Positions 5,984-11,737 of a stretch of DNA of 14,687 bases are shown in pieces (the first letter of the stretch is position 1; each line of letters starts with the position of its first letter). Both the position numbers and the translations under genes were made by a program. The stretch covers positions 1-14,687 of the forward strand of contig JAQUON010000022.1 in NCBI GenBank assembly GCA_028717045.1. The letters run 5' to 3'. Below the pieces are notes generated by a model that was not told the origin of the DNA, did no database searches, and worked only from the letters and a program-made list of their open reading frames with translations. Source of the stretch: Candidatus Omnitrophota bacterium (GTDB lineage: Bacteria; Omnitrophota; Gorgyraeia; Gygaellales; Profunditerraquicolaceae).

Positions 5984-7551
5984 TAAATAATTCAAAACCT
6001 GCCGTGTCGTCGAAGTCATCTTTGGTCAAATCCGCCAGCATTATCGGTATCGCAACGCTTCTCTCCCGGCTCTTGGGTTTTATCCGCGACATCGTCATTG
6101 CCAGGCTCTTCGGCGTGTATATATATGCCCAGGCGTTTGTGGTTGCTTTTAAGATCCCCAACCTTTTCCGCGACCTTGTGGCCGAAGGCGCGGCAAACGC
6201 TGCGTTGGTGCCTGTGTTTAGCGAATACCGCGCCACACACTCAAAAGAAGAGTTTTGGGAACTGGCAAATGTCGTTTTGAACCTTCTTCTAATACTGCTT
6301 TCAGCGGTTACGCTTATTGGTATAGCGGCCGCCCCTTTTATCGTACGCATAATTGCCCCCGGCTTTATCGCAGACCCGCAGAAACTTGCCACGACGATTT
6401 CGTTGACGCGGATTATCTTTCCTTACCTTTTGCTTATCAGCCTTGCGGCGTACGCCATGGCAATCCTCAATACCCTCAAGCACTTTAGCGTACCTGCATT
6501 TGCCCCTTGCCTGTTGAATATCTCGATTATTGTGTGTGCGCTGCTGTTTGGCGAAAATGTATTTGGGCTTTCCTTGGGCGTATTGATAGGAGGCGTATTG
6601 CAGCTTATTATACAGGTCCCGGTTCTGTACAAGAAGGGGTTTAGGATTATTTTCCCTAGAAAACTAAGCCATCCAGCAGCCAAAGAAATAGGAAGGCTTA
6701 TGTTGCCGCGCCTGGGAAGTTCGGCGATTTATCAGCTTAACAATTTTGTCGATTCGATATTCGGCTCTTTGGCCAGGATCGTCGGAGAGGGGGGGGTGGC
6801 AGTCCTCTATTTTGCGTATCGCCTGATTATGTTCCCGATCGGTATTTTCAGCAACGCCCTTTCACAGGCAATACTGCCTACTTTTTCGGACCAGGCACTA
6901 GAAGAAGGTCGCGATAATCTAAGAAAGACGCTTTCCTTCGGGCTGCGTAGCCTTTTTTTTGTCATGGTGCCGGCAGGTATCGGGTTTATGGCGTTAGCAT
7001 ATCCGATCGTCTCGACATTATTCCAGGGAGGAAGGTTCGATGCCTACTCTACACACGTAACTTCTTCAGTGCTTGTGTTCTATAGTATCGGCCTTTGCGC
7101 GTATGGCGCAACCAAGATCCTCCAATCATGTTTTTTTGCGCTTAAAGATACCCTCACCCCCACAAGGGTGGCAGGTATTGCGCTCCTGGTGAATATTCTT
7201 CTAAACATAATCCTTATGTTTCCTTTGAAACTGGCCGGCCTTGCCTTGGCAACGTCGCTATCAGGCATAAATACCTTTTTTATGCTTTTTTATATATTGC
7301 GTAAAAAGCTTGCCCCCTTTGATGCGCAACCGATCTTGGCCTCGTTTACCCGGGTCCTTCTGGCAAGCCTGTGCATGGGGCTGGTTTGTTATGCTGCCTC
7401 ACATTCTGAAGCCCTTGCTGCGCTTAATAAATACACCAATCTTGCACTTTTGCTTTCGTTGGGAATAGTTTCATACATTGTGTTTTGTTTTCTTCTACGC
7501 GTACCGGAGATGAAAGAATTACATGAGTGGTTGCGTAGGAGGAAAGCTTAA
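5977..7551 (+). CDS. murJ: Lipid II flippase MurJ
   Basis: Polytopic inner-membrane protein of the MOP exporter superfamily that moves lipid II across the membrane for peptidoglycan synthesis. Its 524 residues match the usual length with about 14 hydrophobic segments. Family blocks include TLLSRLLGFIRDIVIARLFG (about 27-46), FKIPNLFRDLVAEGAANAAL, and in the central part QLNNFVDSIFG and FPIGIFSNALSQAILP, followed by GATKILQSCFFALKDTLTP. The Arg and Asp residues in SRLLGFIRD match charged positions known to matter in MurJ. No Shine-Dalgarno precedes ATG 5977; GTG 6004 and TTG 6022 are in-frame alternatives but also lack one. A TATACT hexamer at 5951-5956 could be its -10, without a convincing -35. 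The gene is divergent from rpsT and separated from uvrC by a palindrome-rich gap. Confidence 0.93.
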   Translation: MSINNSKPAVSSKSSLVKSASIIGIATLLSRLLGFIRDIVIARLFGVYIYAQAFVVAFKIPNLFRDLVAEGAANAALVPVFSEYRATHSKEEFWELANVVLNLLLILLSAVTLIGIAAAPFIVRIIAPGFIADPQKLATTISLTRIIFPYLLLISLAAYAMAILNTLKHFSVPAFAPCLLNISIIVCALLFGENVFGLSLGVLIGGVLQLIIQVPVLYKKGFRIIFPRKLSHPAAKEIGRLMLPRLGSSAIYQLNNFVDSIFGSLARIVGEGGVAVLYFAYRLIMFPIGIFSNALSQAILPTFSDQALEEGRDNLRKTLSFGLRSLFFVMVPAGIGFMALAYPIVSTLFQGGRFDAYSTHVTSSVLVFYSIGLCAYGATKILQSCFFALKDTLTPTRVAGIALLVNILLNIILMFPLKLAGLALATSLSGINTFFMLFYILRKKLAPFDAQPILASFTRVLLASLCMGLVCYAASHSEALAALNKYTNLALLLSLGIVSYIVFCFLLRVPEMKELHEWLRRRKA

Positions 7552-7597
7552 AAATATACGGGTCCTGGCTTGTCTTGTGTCTCGCAGGGACGCTTGG

Positions 7598-7616
7598 TTT
7601 GCCCCGGCGTGGCAAA
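7598..7616. repeat. Inverted repeat, 6-bp stem
   Basis: TTTGCC (7598-7603) pairs with GGCAAA (7611-7616) around a 7-base GC-rich loop, 46 bases after the murJ stop. No T-run follows, so it is not a standard terminator. Confidence 0.5.
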
Positions 7617-7644
7617 ACTGCGCTCGCCTGTGGGCCCTGGCTCT

Positions 7645-7678
7645 CCCCGCGTTTTCTTCGTAGGTACGAAACGCGGGG
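7645..7678. repeat. Perfect 10-bp inverted repeat
   Basis: CCCCGCGTTT (7645-7654) is the exact reverse complement of AAACGCGGGG (7669-7678), with a 14-base loop. This is the strongest hairpin in the gap. The CCCCGCG arm recurs in the 7805-7820 hairpin, so the two may belong to one small palindromic repeat family. No T-run follows. Confidence 0.75.
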
Positions 7679-7699
7679 AACCATGCCCGTTCGGGTTCC
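7677..7699. repeat. Inverted repeat, 6-bp stem, overlapping the previous hairpin
   Basis: GGAACC (7677-7682) pairs with GGTTCC (7694-7699) around 11 bases. Its first two bases are also the last two of the 10-bp stem at 7645-7678, so in RNA the two stems could not both form completely. Confidence 0.5.
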
Positions 7700-7708
7700 T
7701 CGGACGCC

Positions 7709-7737
7709 TTGCTCACAATCAAGCCAAGCAATTTAAT
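7709..7737 (+). promoter_or_regulatory. Weak candidate promoter for uvrC
   Basis: TTGCTC (7709-7714; 4 of 6 consensus) lies 17 bases before TTTAAT (7732-7737; 5 of 6). Transcription would start near 7744 and give uvrC a leader of about 120 bases containing the 7805-7820 hairpin. AT-rich DNA makes chance matches likely. Confidence 0.33.
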
Positions 7738-7804
7738 AAATAACGATTCTGCCTGTTTTTTAAGCGAATAGAGATTTTGGCCCAAGCAGCAAGATCTTTG
7801 GCGT

Positions 7805-7820
7805 CCCCGCTTGCGCGGGG
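7805..7820. repeat. CCCCGC/GCGGGG hairpin with a TTGC loop
   Basis: A perfect 6-bp GC stem (7805-7810 with 7815-7820) around the 4-base loop TTGC. It resembles the short CCCCGC palindromes scattered between genes in many bacteria. The segment 7810-7825 (CTTGCGCGGGGAAAAT) recurs exactly at 8387-8402 inside uvrC. Confidence 0.65.
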
Positions 7821-7863
7821 AAAATCGACTCTGAGCGAGAAGCATAGGCAGAAGAGGAATGCA

Positions 7864-9114
7864 ATGGCGCAACAAGAAGCCCTAAAGAAAATAATCTCCG
7901 CTTTACCCGAGTCCTGCGGAGTGTACTTGTTTAAGGATACAGGCGGCAGGATTATCTATATCGGCAAGGCCAAGTTCCTTAAAAAACGAGTGCAGTCGTA
8001 TTTCAGCCGTTTCCTTTCCTCAAAGACGCAGAGCCTAGTCGCCAAGATTGCAGACATCGAATATAAAACTACTTCTTCTGAAAGCCAGGCGCAATTATTA
8101 GAGGCGGCATTAATCAAGGATTACCAACCGTACTACAACATCAGTTTAAAAGACGGCAAGTCCTTCCCGCTGATTAAAATTAGCGACGAACCATTCCCGT
8201 TGGTAGGTATCTGCCGTAGTAAAAGCCGCAAAAAAGGCGATACTGCATTTTATTTTGGCCCCTATACTAGTGCCAAGTTATTGCGGCAGGCCCTGCAAGT
8301 CATTCGGAAGGTCTTTGGGTTTCGTTCCTGCAGGAAAATGCCGAAACAGCCCTGTCTTTTTTACCGGGTACACCTTTGCCCTGCGCCTTGCGCGGGGAAA
8401 ATAAGCCCCACGCAATACCGGCAAGTCGTCAAAGAAATCAAGATGTTCCTGGAATCAAAGTATGAAGCATTGCTGGGCGCGCTTTCAGATAAAATGAACA
8501 GCGCTGCCGCGCACGCGCGTTTTGAAGAGGCGGCAAAGATCCGGGACCAAATCAGCGCGTTACGCATAATCGGCCAGGGCACTGCGCAGGCAAGCAGCAA
8601 TGAATCACTCGAAGATTTGAAAAACCTGCTTGGTCTAAAAAAGTTGCCGTTATGCATCGAGGCATTCGATATATCAAATATTTCGGGAAAAGAGGCCTGC
8701 GGCTCCATGGTGTACTTCTATAGAGGGGTTGCGGATAAAAACAATTACCGGCGGTTCCGCATCAAACGCGTAAAAGGCATTGACGATTACGCCATGACCA
8801 GGGAAGTGGTACAGCGCAGATACGCAAGGCTTATCCGGGAAGGCGTTGCCCTGCCGGACCTGATTCTTATCGACGGGGGCAGGTCTCATCTTGCAGTGGC
8901 CAAAAAGGAAGTCAGGGGGTTGGGTCTTCGCATACCGCTGATCAGCATTGCCAAAGACAGGGAACATATCTACTGCGAAGGGAAAAAATCACCCCTTACG
9001 CTTGCTTCGGATACTCCGGGGTTGAACCTCATCCGCAGGATCCGTGATGAAGCGCACAGGTTTGCAGTGGCATACCACCATATATTGAGAAGGAAAAAAG
9101 TCATAGGCAGATAA
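7864..9114 (+). CDS. uvrC: UvrABC system protein C, short form lacking the linker and HhH domains
   Basis: UvrC makes both incisions around bulky DNA lesions in nucleotide excision repair, after UvrA and UvrB load. The 416 residues show a GIY-YIG nuclease domain (GVY 19-21, YIG 32-34, R42, E80, N92), four cysteines fit for a metal or Fe-S site (C156, C164, C172, C176), a UVR motif that binds UvrB (about 195-233), and the RNase H-like nuclease with D269, D337 and H398. Typical UvrC proteins have about 600 residues. The roughly 130-150 residues between the UVR motif and the FDIS block are reduced to about 30, and the C-terminal (HhH)2 domain is missing. Start ATG 7864 has AGAGGA at 7853-7858. 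The frame stays open upstream to ATG 7777, but that would add 29 unconserved residues across a hairpin. Confidence 0.9.
   Translation: MAQQEALKKIISALPESCGVYLFKDTGGRIIYIGKAKFLKKRVQSYFSRFLSSKTQSLVAKIADIEYKTTSSESQAQLLEAALIKDYQPYYNISLKDGKSFPLIKISDEPFPLVGICRSKSRKKGDTAFYFGPYTSAKLLRQALQVIRKVFGFRSCRKMPKQPCLFYRVHLCPAPCAGKISPTQYRQVVKEIKMFLESKYEALLGALSDKMNSAAAHARFEEAAKIRDQISALRIIGQGTAQASSNESLEDLKNLLGLKKLPLCIEAFDISNISGKEACGSMVYFYRGVADKNNYRRFRIKRVKGIDDYAMTREVVQRRYARLIREGVALPDLILIDGGRSHLAVAKKEVRGLGLRIPLISIAKDREHIYCEGKKSPLTLASDTPGLNLIRRIRDEAHRFAVAYHHILRRKKVIGR
8387..8402 (+). repeat. Exact 16-base copy of 7810-7825
   Basis: CTTGCGCGGGGAAAAT occurs here inside uvrC, across the codons for PCAGKI beside the fourth cysteine, and again in the non-coding gap upstream. 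A 16-base exact match in a window this size is unlikely by chance but not impossible. Confidence 0.5.
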
Positions 9115-9149
9115 AGGGCAAAGGTTGAGGCTAAGGTTAAGGGCAAAGG
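9114..9149. repeat. Short purine-rich direct repeats between uvrC and the methyltransferase gene
   Basis: AAGGGCAAAGG occurs at 9114-9124 and 9139-9149, with two AAGGTT copies between them (at 9121 and 9133). The second copy includes the likely ribosome-binding AAGGG for the next gene. It looks like slippage-derived low-complexity sequence. Confidence 0.55.
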
Positions 9150-9449
9150 ATGAAGAGGGAAATGACGCTTTTTGAATGCAAGGTATACAAAGCAACACTT
9201 TCAATACCATTGGGAGAAGTCCGTACGTATGCCTGGATTGCCAGAAAGATAGGCAGCCCTGGCGCCTTTCGCGCAGTGGGGCAGGCGCTCAAGCGTAATC
9301 CGTACCCTTTGATTATTCCTTGCCACCGGGTGGTTGCAGCAGGTAAGCGTCTTGGCGGGTATTCCGGTGGGAGGCGTAAGAAAAAAATGCTCCTTGCGCT
9401 TGAACGGGAACTCCGGCGTATAATTTACTTTACCAGGAATTCCAATTAA
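9150..9449 (+). CDS. ogt: Methylated-DNA--protein-cysteine methyltransferase, catalytic domain only
   Basis: Suicide repair enzyme that moves alkyl groups from O6 of guanine to its own cysteine. The 99-residue protein is just the DNA-binding and active-site domain: a winged-helix part with the conserved GEVRTYAWIA stretch (Y27), the arginine finger in FRAVGQALKRNP (R41), the active-site PCHR (57-60; C58), and the GGYSGG loop (69-74). It has no N-terminal Ada-type domain. The presence of Cys in PCHR separates it from alkyltransferase-like proteins, which have Trp there and only flag lesions for excision repair. ATG 9150 has AAGGG about six bases upstream; ATG 9162 is an in-frame alternative, but its purine run lies too close. 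Following uvrC by 35 bases, it makes a small DNA-repair pair. The symbol ogt is by similarity and could equally be written mgt/ada-like. Confidence 0.85.
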   Translation: MKREMTLFECKVYKATLSIPLGEVRTYAWIARKIGSPGAFRAVGQALKRNPYPLIIPCHRVVAAGKRLGGYSGGRRKKKMLLALERELRRIIYFTRNSN

Positions 9450-9457
9450 GCTATAGT
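9429..9457 (+). promoter_or_regulatory. Candidate promoter for the PilT-like ATPase, prfB and secA
   Basis: TTTACC (9429-9434; 4 of 6) and TATAGT (9452-9457; 5 of 6) are separated by 17 bases. The -35 lies in the last codons of the methyltransferase gene. The expected start near 9464 gives a 22-base leader holding the strong AAGGAGG site at 9471-9477. Confidence 0.5.
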
Positions 9458-9485
9458 ATATAGGTTGAATAAGGAGGAGTCTGCG

Positions 9486-10559
9486 ATGGGGATAAAATAT
9501 TATCTAGACTTAATGGTAGAGAAAGGCGCATCGGATATGTTTTTCCGCGCAGGCGGCGCAGTCTGTATGCGTATTAACGGCAAGGTCGAGAGCATAAGCG
9601 ATCACGTGCTTACCATGGATGAAGTCAATGATGCGCTTAAAGAGTTGCTCACTGATGAAGCAAGGGATTTTTTCCGCAAGAACCTTGATGTTGACCTTGC
9701 GTTTTACGGCAGCGATATGTCCCACCGTTTTCGCGCCAGCATCTTTATGCAGCGGAACTGGCCGTCGATTGTTATCAGGAGCATTTCTCAGACCGTCCAG
9801 ACGCTGGAAGAGCTGCAGCTGCCAGCTGCAGTATTGAAAAAACTTGCGCTTGAGAACCGCGGCTTAGTATTGCTTACCGGTGCGGCGGGTTCCGGCAAAT
9901 CAACTACTATCGCCAGCATGCTAGAGCATGTCAACGCCACTTCCAATAAACATGTCTTGACGCTGGAAGAGCCCATAGAGTTTGTGTTTAAGGACAAAAA
10001 TTCGGTAATCAACCAGAGGGAGCTGGGTAAGGATGTTACCTCTTATCCGATCGCGCTGCGCGCGTTCACTCTTCAGAGCCCGGATGTTATTTACATAGGT
10101 AATATCCGTGACCTAGACACCATGTCTGCAGCCATTACTTCTGCCGAGACAGGGGTCTTGGTGATGAGCACTCTGCACGCCATCAATGCACCCCAGGCCG
10201 TAGAACGCATTATTAATTTTTACCCGCCCCATCAGCACCAGCAGGTCCGGATCCAGTTATCTTTTCTTTTAAAGGGAGTAATTTCTTTAAGGCTGGTGCC
10301 ACTGAAGGACGGTTCGGGCCGTATTCCTGCCTACGAAGTGATGGTGCTTACTCCTACGATAAGCCGGTTGATCAGAGAAGGCAAAGTATGGGATATCCCG
10401 CAATTTATCGAAGACGGAACCGTATTCGGCATGCAGTCTTTCAACCAGTCGCTGGCAAAACTCGTTCGCGAAGACAAGATTACCGAAGAGACTGCGATGG
10501 AATTTGCGGATAATCCCGATGAGTTTGTGCTCGCCCTGAAGGGCATTAAGAAGAAATAA
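9486..10559 (+). CDS. PilT/PilU-family type IV pilus ATPase with a non-canonical Walker B motif
   Basis: A 357-residue member of the secretion ATPase family that drives pilus retraction or related motors at the inner membrane. The N-terminal PAS-like domain begins with the family pattern KGASDMFFRAGG. The RecA-like domain has Walker A GAAGSGKS (132-139), an Asp box TLEEPIEFVF (159-168), the arginine-bearing segment around 190-193, a Walker B region PDVIYIGNIRD (199-209), and a His box STLHAINAPQAVERII (228-243). The family normally has GEMRD or GEIRD; here the Glu is Asn (AAT), which would be expected to weaken ATP hydrolysis. ATG 9486 is chosen because of AAGGAGG at 9471-9477, eight bases upstream; a TTG at 9465 would precede that site. 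No other pilus gene is in the window. PilU-like accessory ATPase is as likely as PilT. Confidence 0.85.
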   Translation: MGIKYYLDLMVEKGASDMFFRAGGAVCMRINGKVESISDHVLTMDEVNDALKELLTDEARDFFRKNLDVDLAFYGSDMSHRFRASIFMQRNWPSIVIRSISQTVQTLEELQLPAAVLKKLALENRGLVLLTGAAGSGKSTTIASMLEHVNATSNKHVLTLEEPIEFVFKDKNSVINQRELGKDVTSYPIALRAFTLQSPDVIYIGNIRDLDTMSAAITSAETGVLVMSTLHAINAPQAVERIINFYPPHQHQQVRIQLSFLLKGVISLRLVPLKDGSGRIPAYEVMVLTPTISRLIREGKVWDIPQFIEDGTVFGMQSFNQSLAKLVREDKITEETAMEFADNPDEFVLALKGIKKK

Positions 10560-10583
10560 GCGAAAACGCAAACGGGGGGAACT

Positions 10584-11700
10584 GTGTTAACCGAGATCAA
10601 GATTAAGTTAGAGTCTATCTCTGAGTACCTTGCGCAACTCAGGGGGTATCTTTGACATTGATGCCAAGAGGCAGCGCATAGAAGCGTTATCCGCCAAGAT
10701 GCTTGAGGCGGGGTTTTGGAACGATGAAGCGGCTGCCAACGCTGTTGTCAAAGAACTTAAATCATTGCGCACGACGGTTGAACCCTTAGACAGCGCGTTT
10801 AAAAAATACAAAGAGCTCAGAGAGTTAAGCGAGATTGTTTCCGAGGAAGAGAAAGAATTCATTGCCGAACTGCAGGGCAACGTCAAGAGCCTGCTTGGGG
10901 ACGTGGAGAAATTGCAGTTTAAAGCGCTTTTCTCGGGAGAACTTGATAAGAATAATGCCATAGTCAGCATCAATGCCGGTGCGGGCGGGACTGAGTCCTG
11001 CGACTGGGCATCGATGCTCTTGAGGATGTATACCCGTTGGGCGGAGATAAGGGGCTACCAAAGCAAGACCATCGATATTCTTCCCGGGGAAGAGGCCGGG
11101 GTGAAAAACGTCACTCTCCTGATTGCGGGGGATTTTGCCTACGGCAACCTTAGGTCAGAAAAGGGCGTACACAGGTTAGTGCGCATATCGCCTTTCGATG
11201 CGAATAAGCGCAGGCATACCTCTTTTGCGTCGGTTGATGTAATACCCGAAATAGAAGAAGATATCGGCGTGGCGCTGATTGATAAGGACCTTGCGATTGA
11301 TACGTACCGTGCCTCAGGTCCGGGCGGCCAGCATATGCAGAAGTCTGATACTGCGGTGCGTATCACGCATATCCCCAGCGGCATCGTGGTCCAGTGCCAG
11401 AATGAACGTTCGCAGTACCAGAACAAGCAGACCGCTTTAAAGATCTTAAAAGCCAGGCTCTATGAATTTGAGCGGGAAAAAAAAGAACAGGAATTGGCCA
11501 GGCACTACGGAGGAGATAAGAAAAAGATTGAATGGGGCAGCCAGATCCGTTCGTATGTAATGCACCCTTATACGCTCGTGAAAGACCACCGCAGTGCGCT
11601 TGAAACCGGCAACGTTAACTCGGTGATGGACGGTAATATCGACGGTTTTATAGAGGCGTATCTTAAGATGCAGGCCAGGGCCAAAGAAGGCCGCCCCTAA
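10584..11700 (+). CDS. prfB: Peptide chain release factor 2, with +1 programmed frameshift
   Basis: RF2 ends translation at UAA and UGA codons. The gene is read in two frames: GTG 10584 through CTT 10650-10652 (23 codons), then, skipping T10653, from GAC 10654 to the stop at 11700. The product is 371 residues, close to the 365 of Escherichia coli. The second part shows the stop-codon recognition tripeptide SPF (202-204) and the catalytic GGQ (247-249), near the positions in E. coli RF2. The start GTG is inferred from the GGGGGGA run at 10574-10580 and from the first 23 residues, which resemble an RF2 N-terminus; no other upstream start fits. It lies 24 bases after the pilus ATPase gene and 37 before secA, probably in one transcript. 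The frameshift supplies autoregulation: low RF2 makes the in-frame UGA slow to terminate and favours the shift. Confidence 0.93.
10641..10656 (+). promoter_or_regulatory. prfB programmed +1 frameshift site
   Basis: AGG GGG TAT CTT TGA C, the classic element: an internal Shine-Dalgarno AGGGGG (10641-10646), a three-base spacer, the slippery CTT (10650-10652), and an in-frame TGA (10653-10655) followed by C, a poor termination context. Upstream residues are in one frame and DIDAKRQ in the next. Confidence 0.95.
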
Positions 11701-11737
11701 GGCGAAGGCAGCGGATATATACAAGAGACAGGCCAAT

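Larger units (their letters stand above)
7552..7863. other. 312-base non-coding gap rich in GC palindromes
   Basis: No convincing gene lies between murJ and the chosen uvrC start. The stretch holds four hairpin-forming inverted repeats (listed separately), a possible promoter at 7709-7737, and a possible long leader for uvrC. A minus-strand reading frame spans the gap but has no recognisable protein, no Shine-Dalgarno, and runs into both neighbouring genes. None of the hairpins is followed by a U-tract, so no Rho-independent terminator for murJ is evident. Confidence 0.6.

Noticed and set aside
7804..7825. Sequence resembling a CRISPR repeat (CCCCGC hairpin followed by GGGGAAA)
   Set aside because: Only one unit is present in the gap; the partial copy at 8387 is coding sequence, and there is no regular spacing or cas gene.
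7777..7863. Longer N-terminus for UvrC from ATG 7777
   Set aside because: The 29 extra residues precede the normal family start and span a GC hairpin, while ATG 7864 has a well-placed AGAGGA.
7519..7875. Minus-strand open frame of 118 codons across the murJ-uvrC gap
   Set aside because: It overlaps both flanking genes, crosses several palindromes, has no ribosome-binding site and no recognisable protein pattern.
9318..9335. Alkyltransferase-like (non-catalytic) protein linked to excision repair
   Set aside because: The active-site motif is PCHR with Cys, not the PWHR form of alkyltransferase-like proteins.
9465..9485. TTG start for the pilus ATPase at 9465
   Set aside because: It lies upstream of the strong AAGGAGG site and at the predicted transcription start; ATG 9486 fits both.
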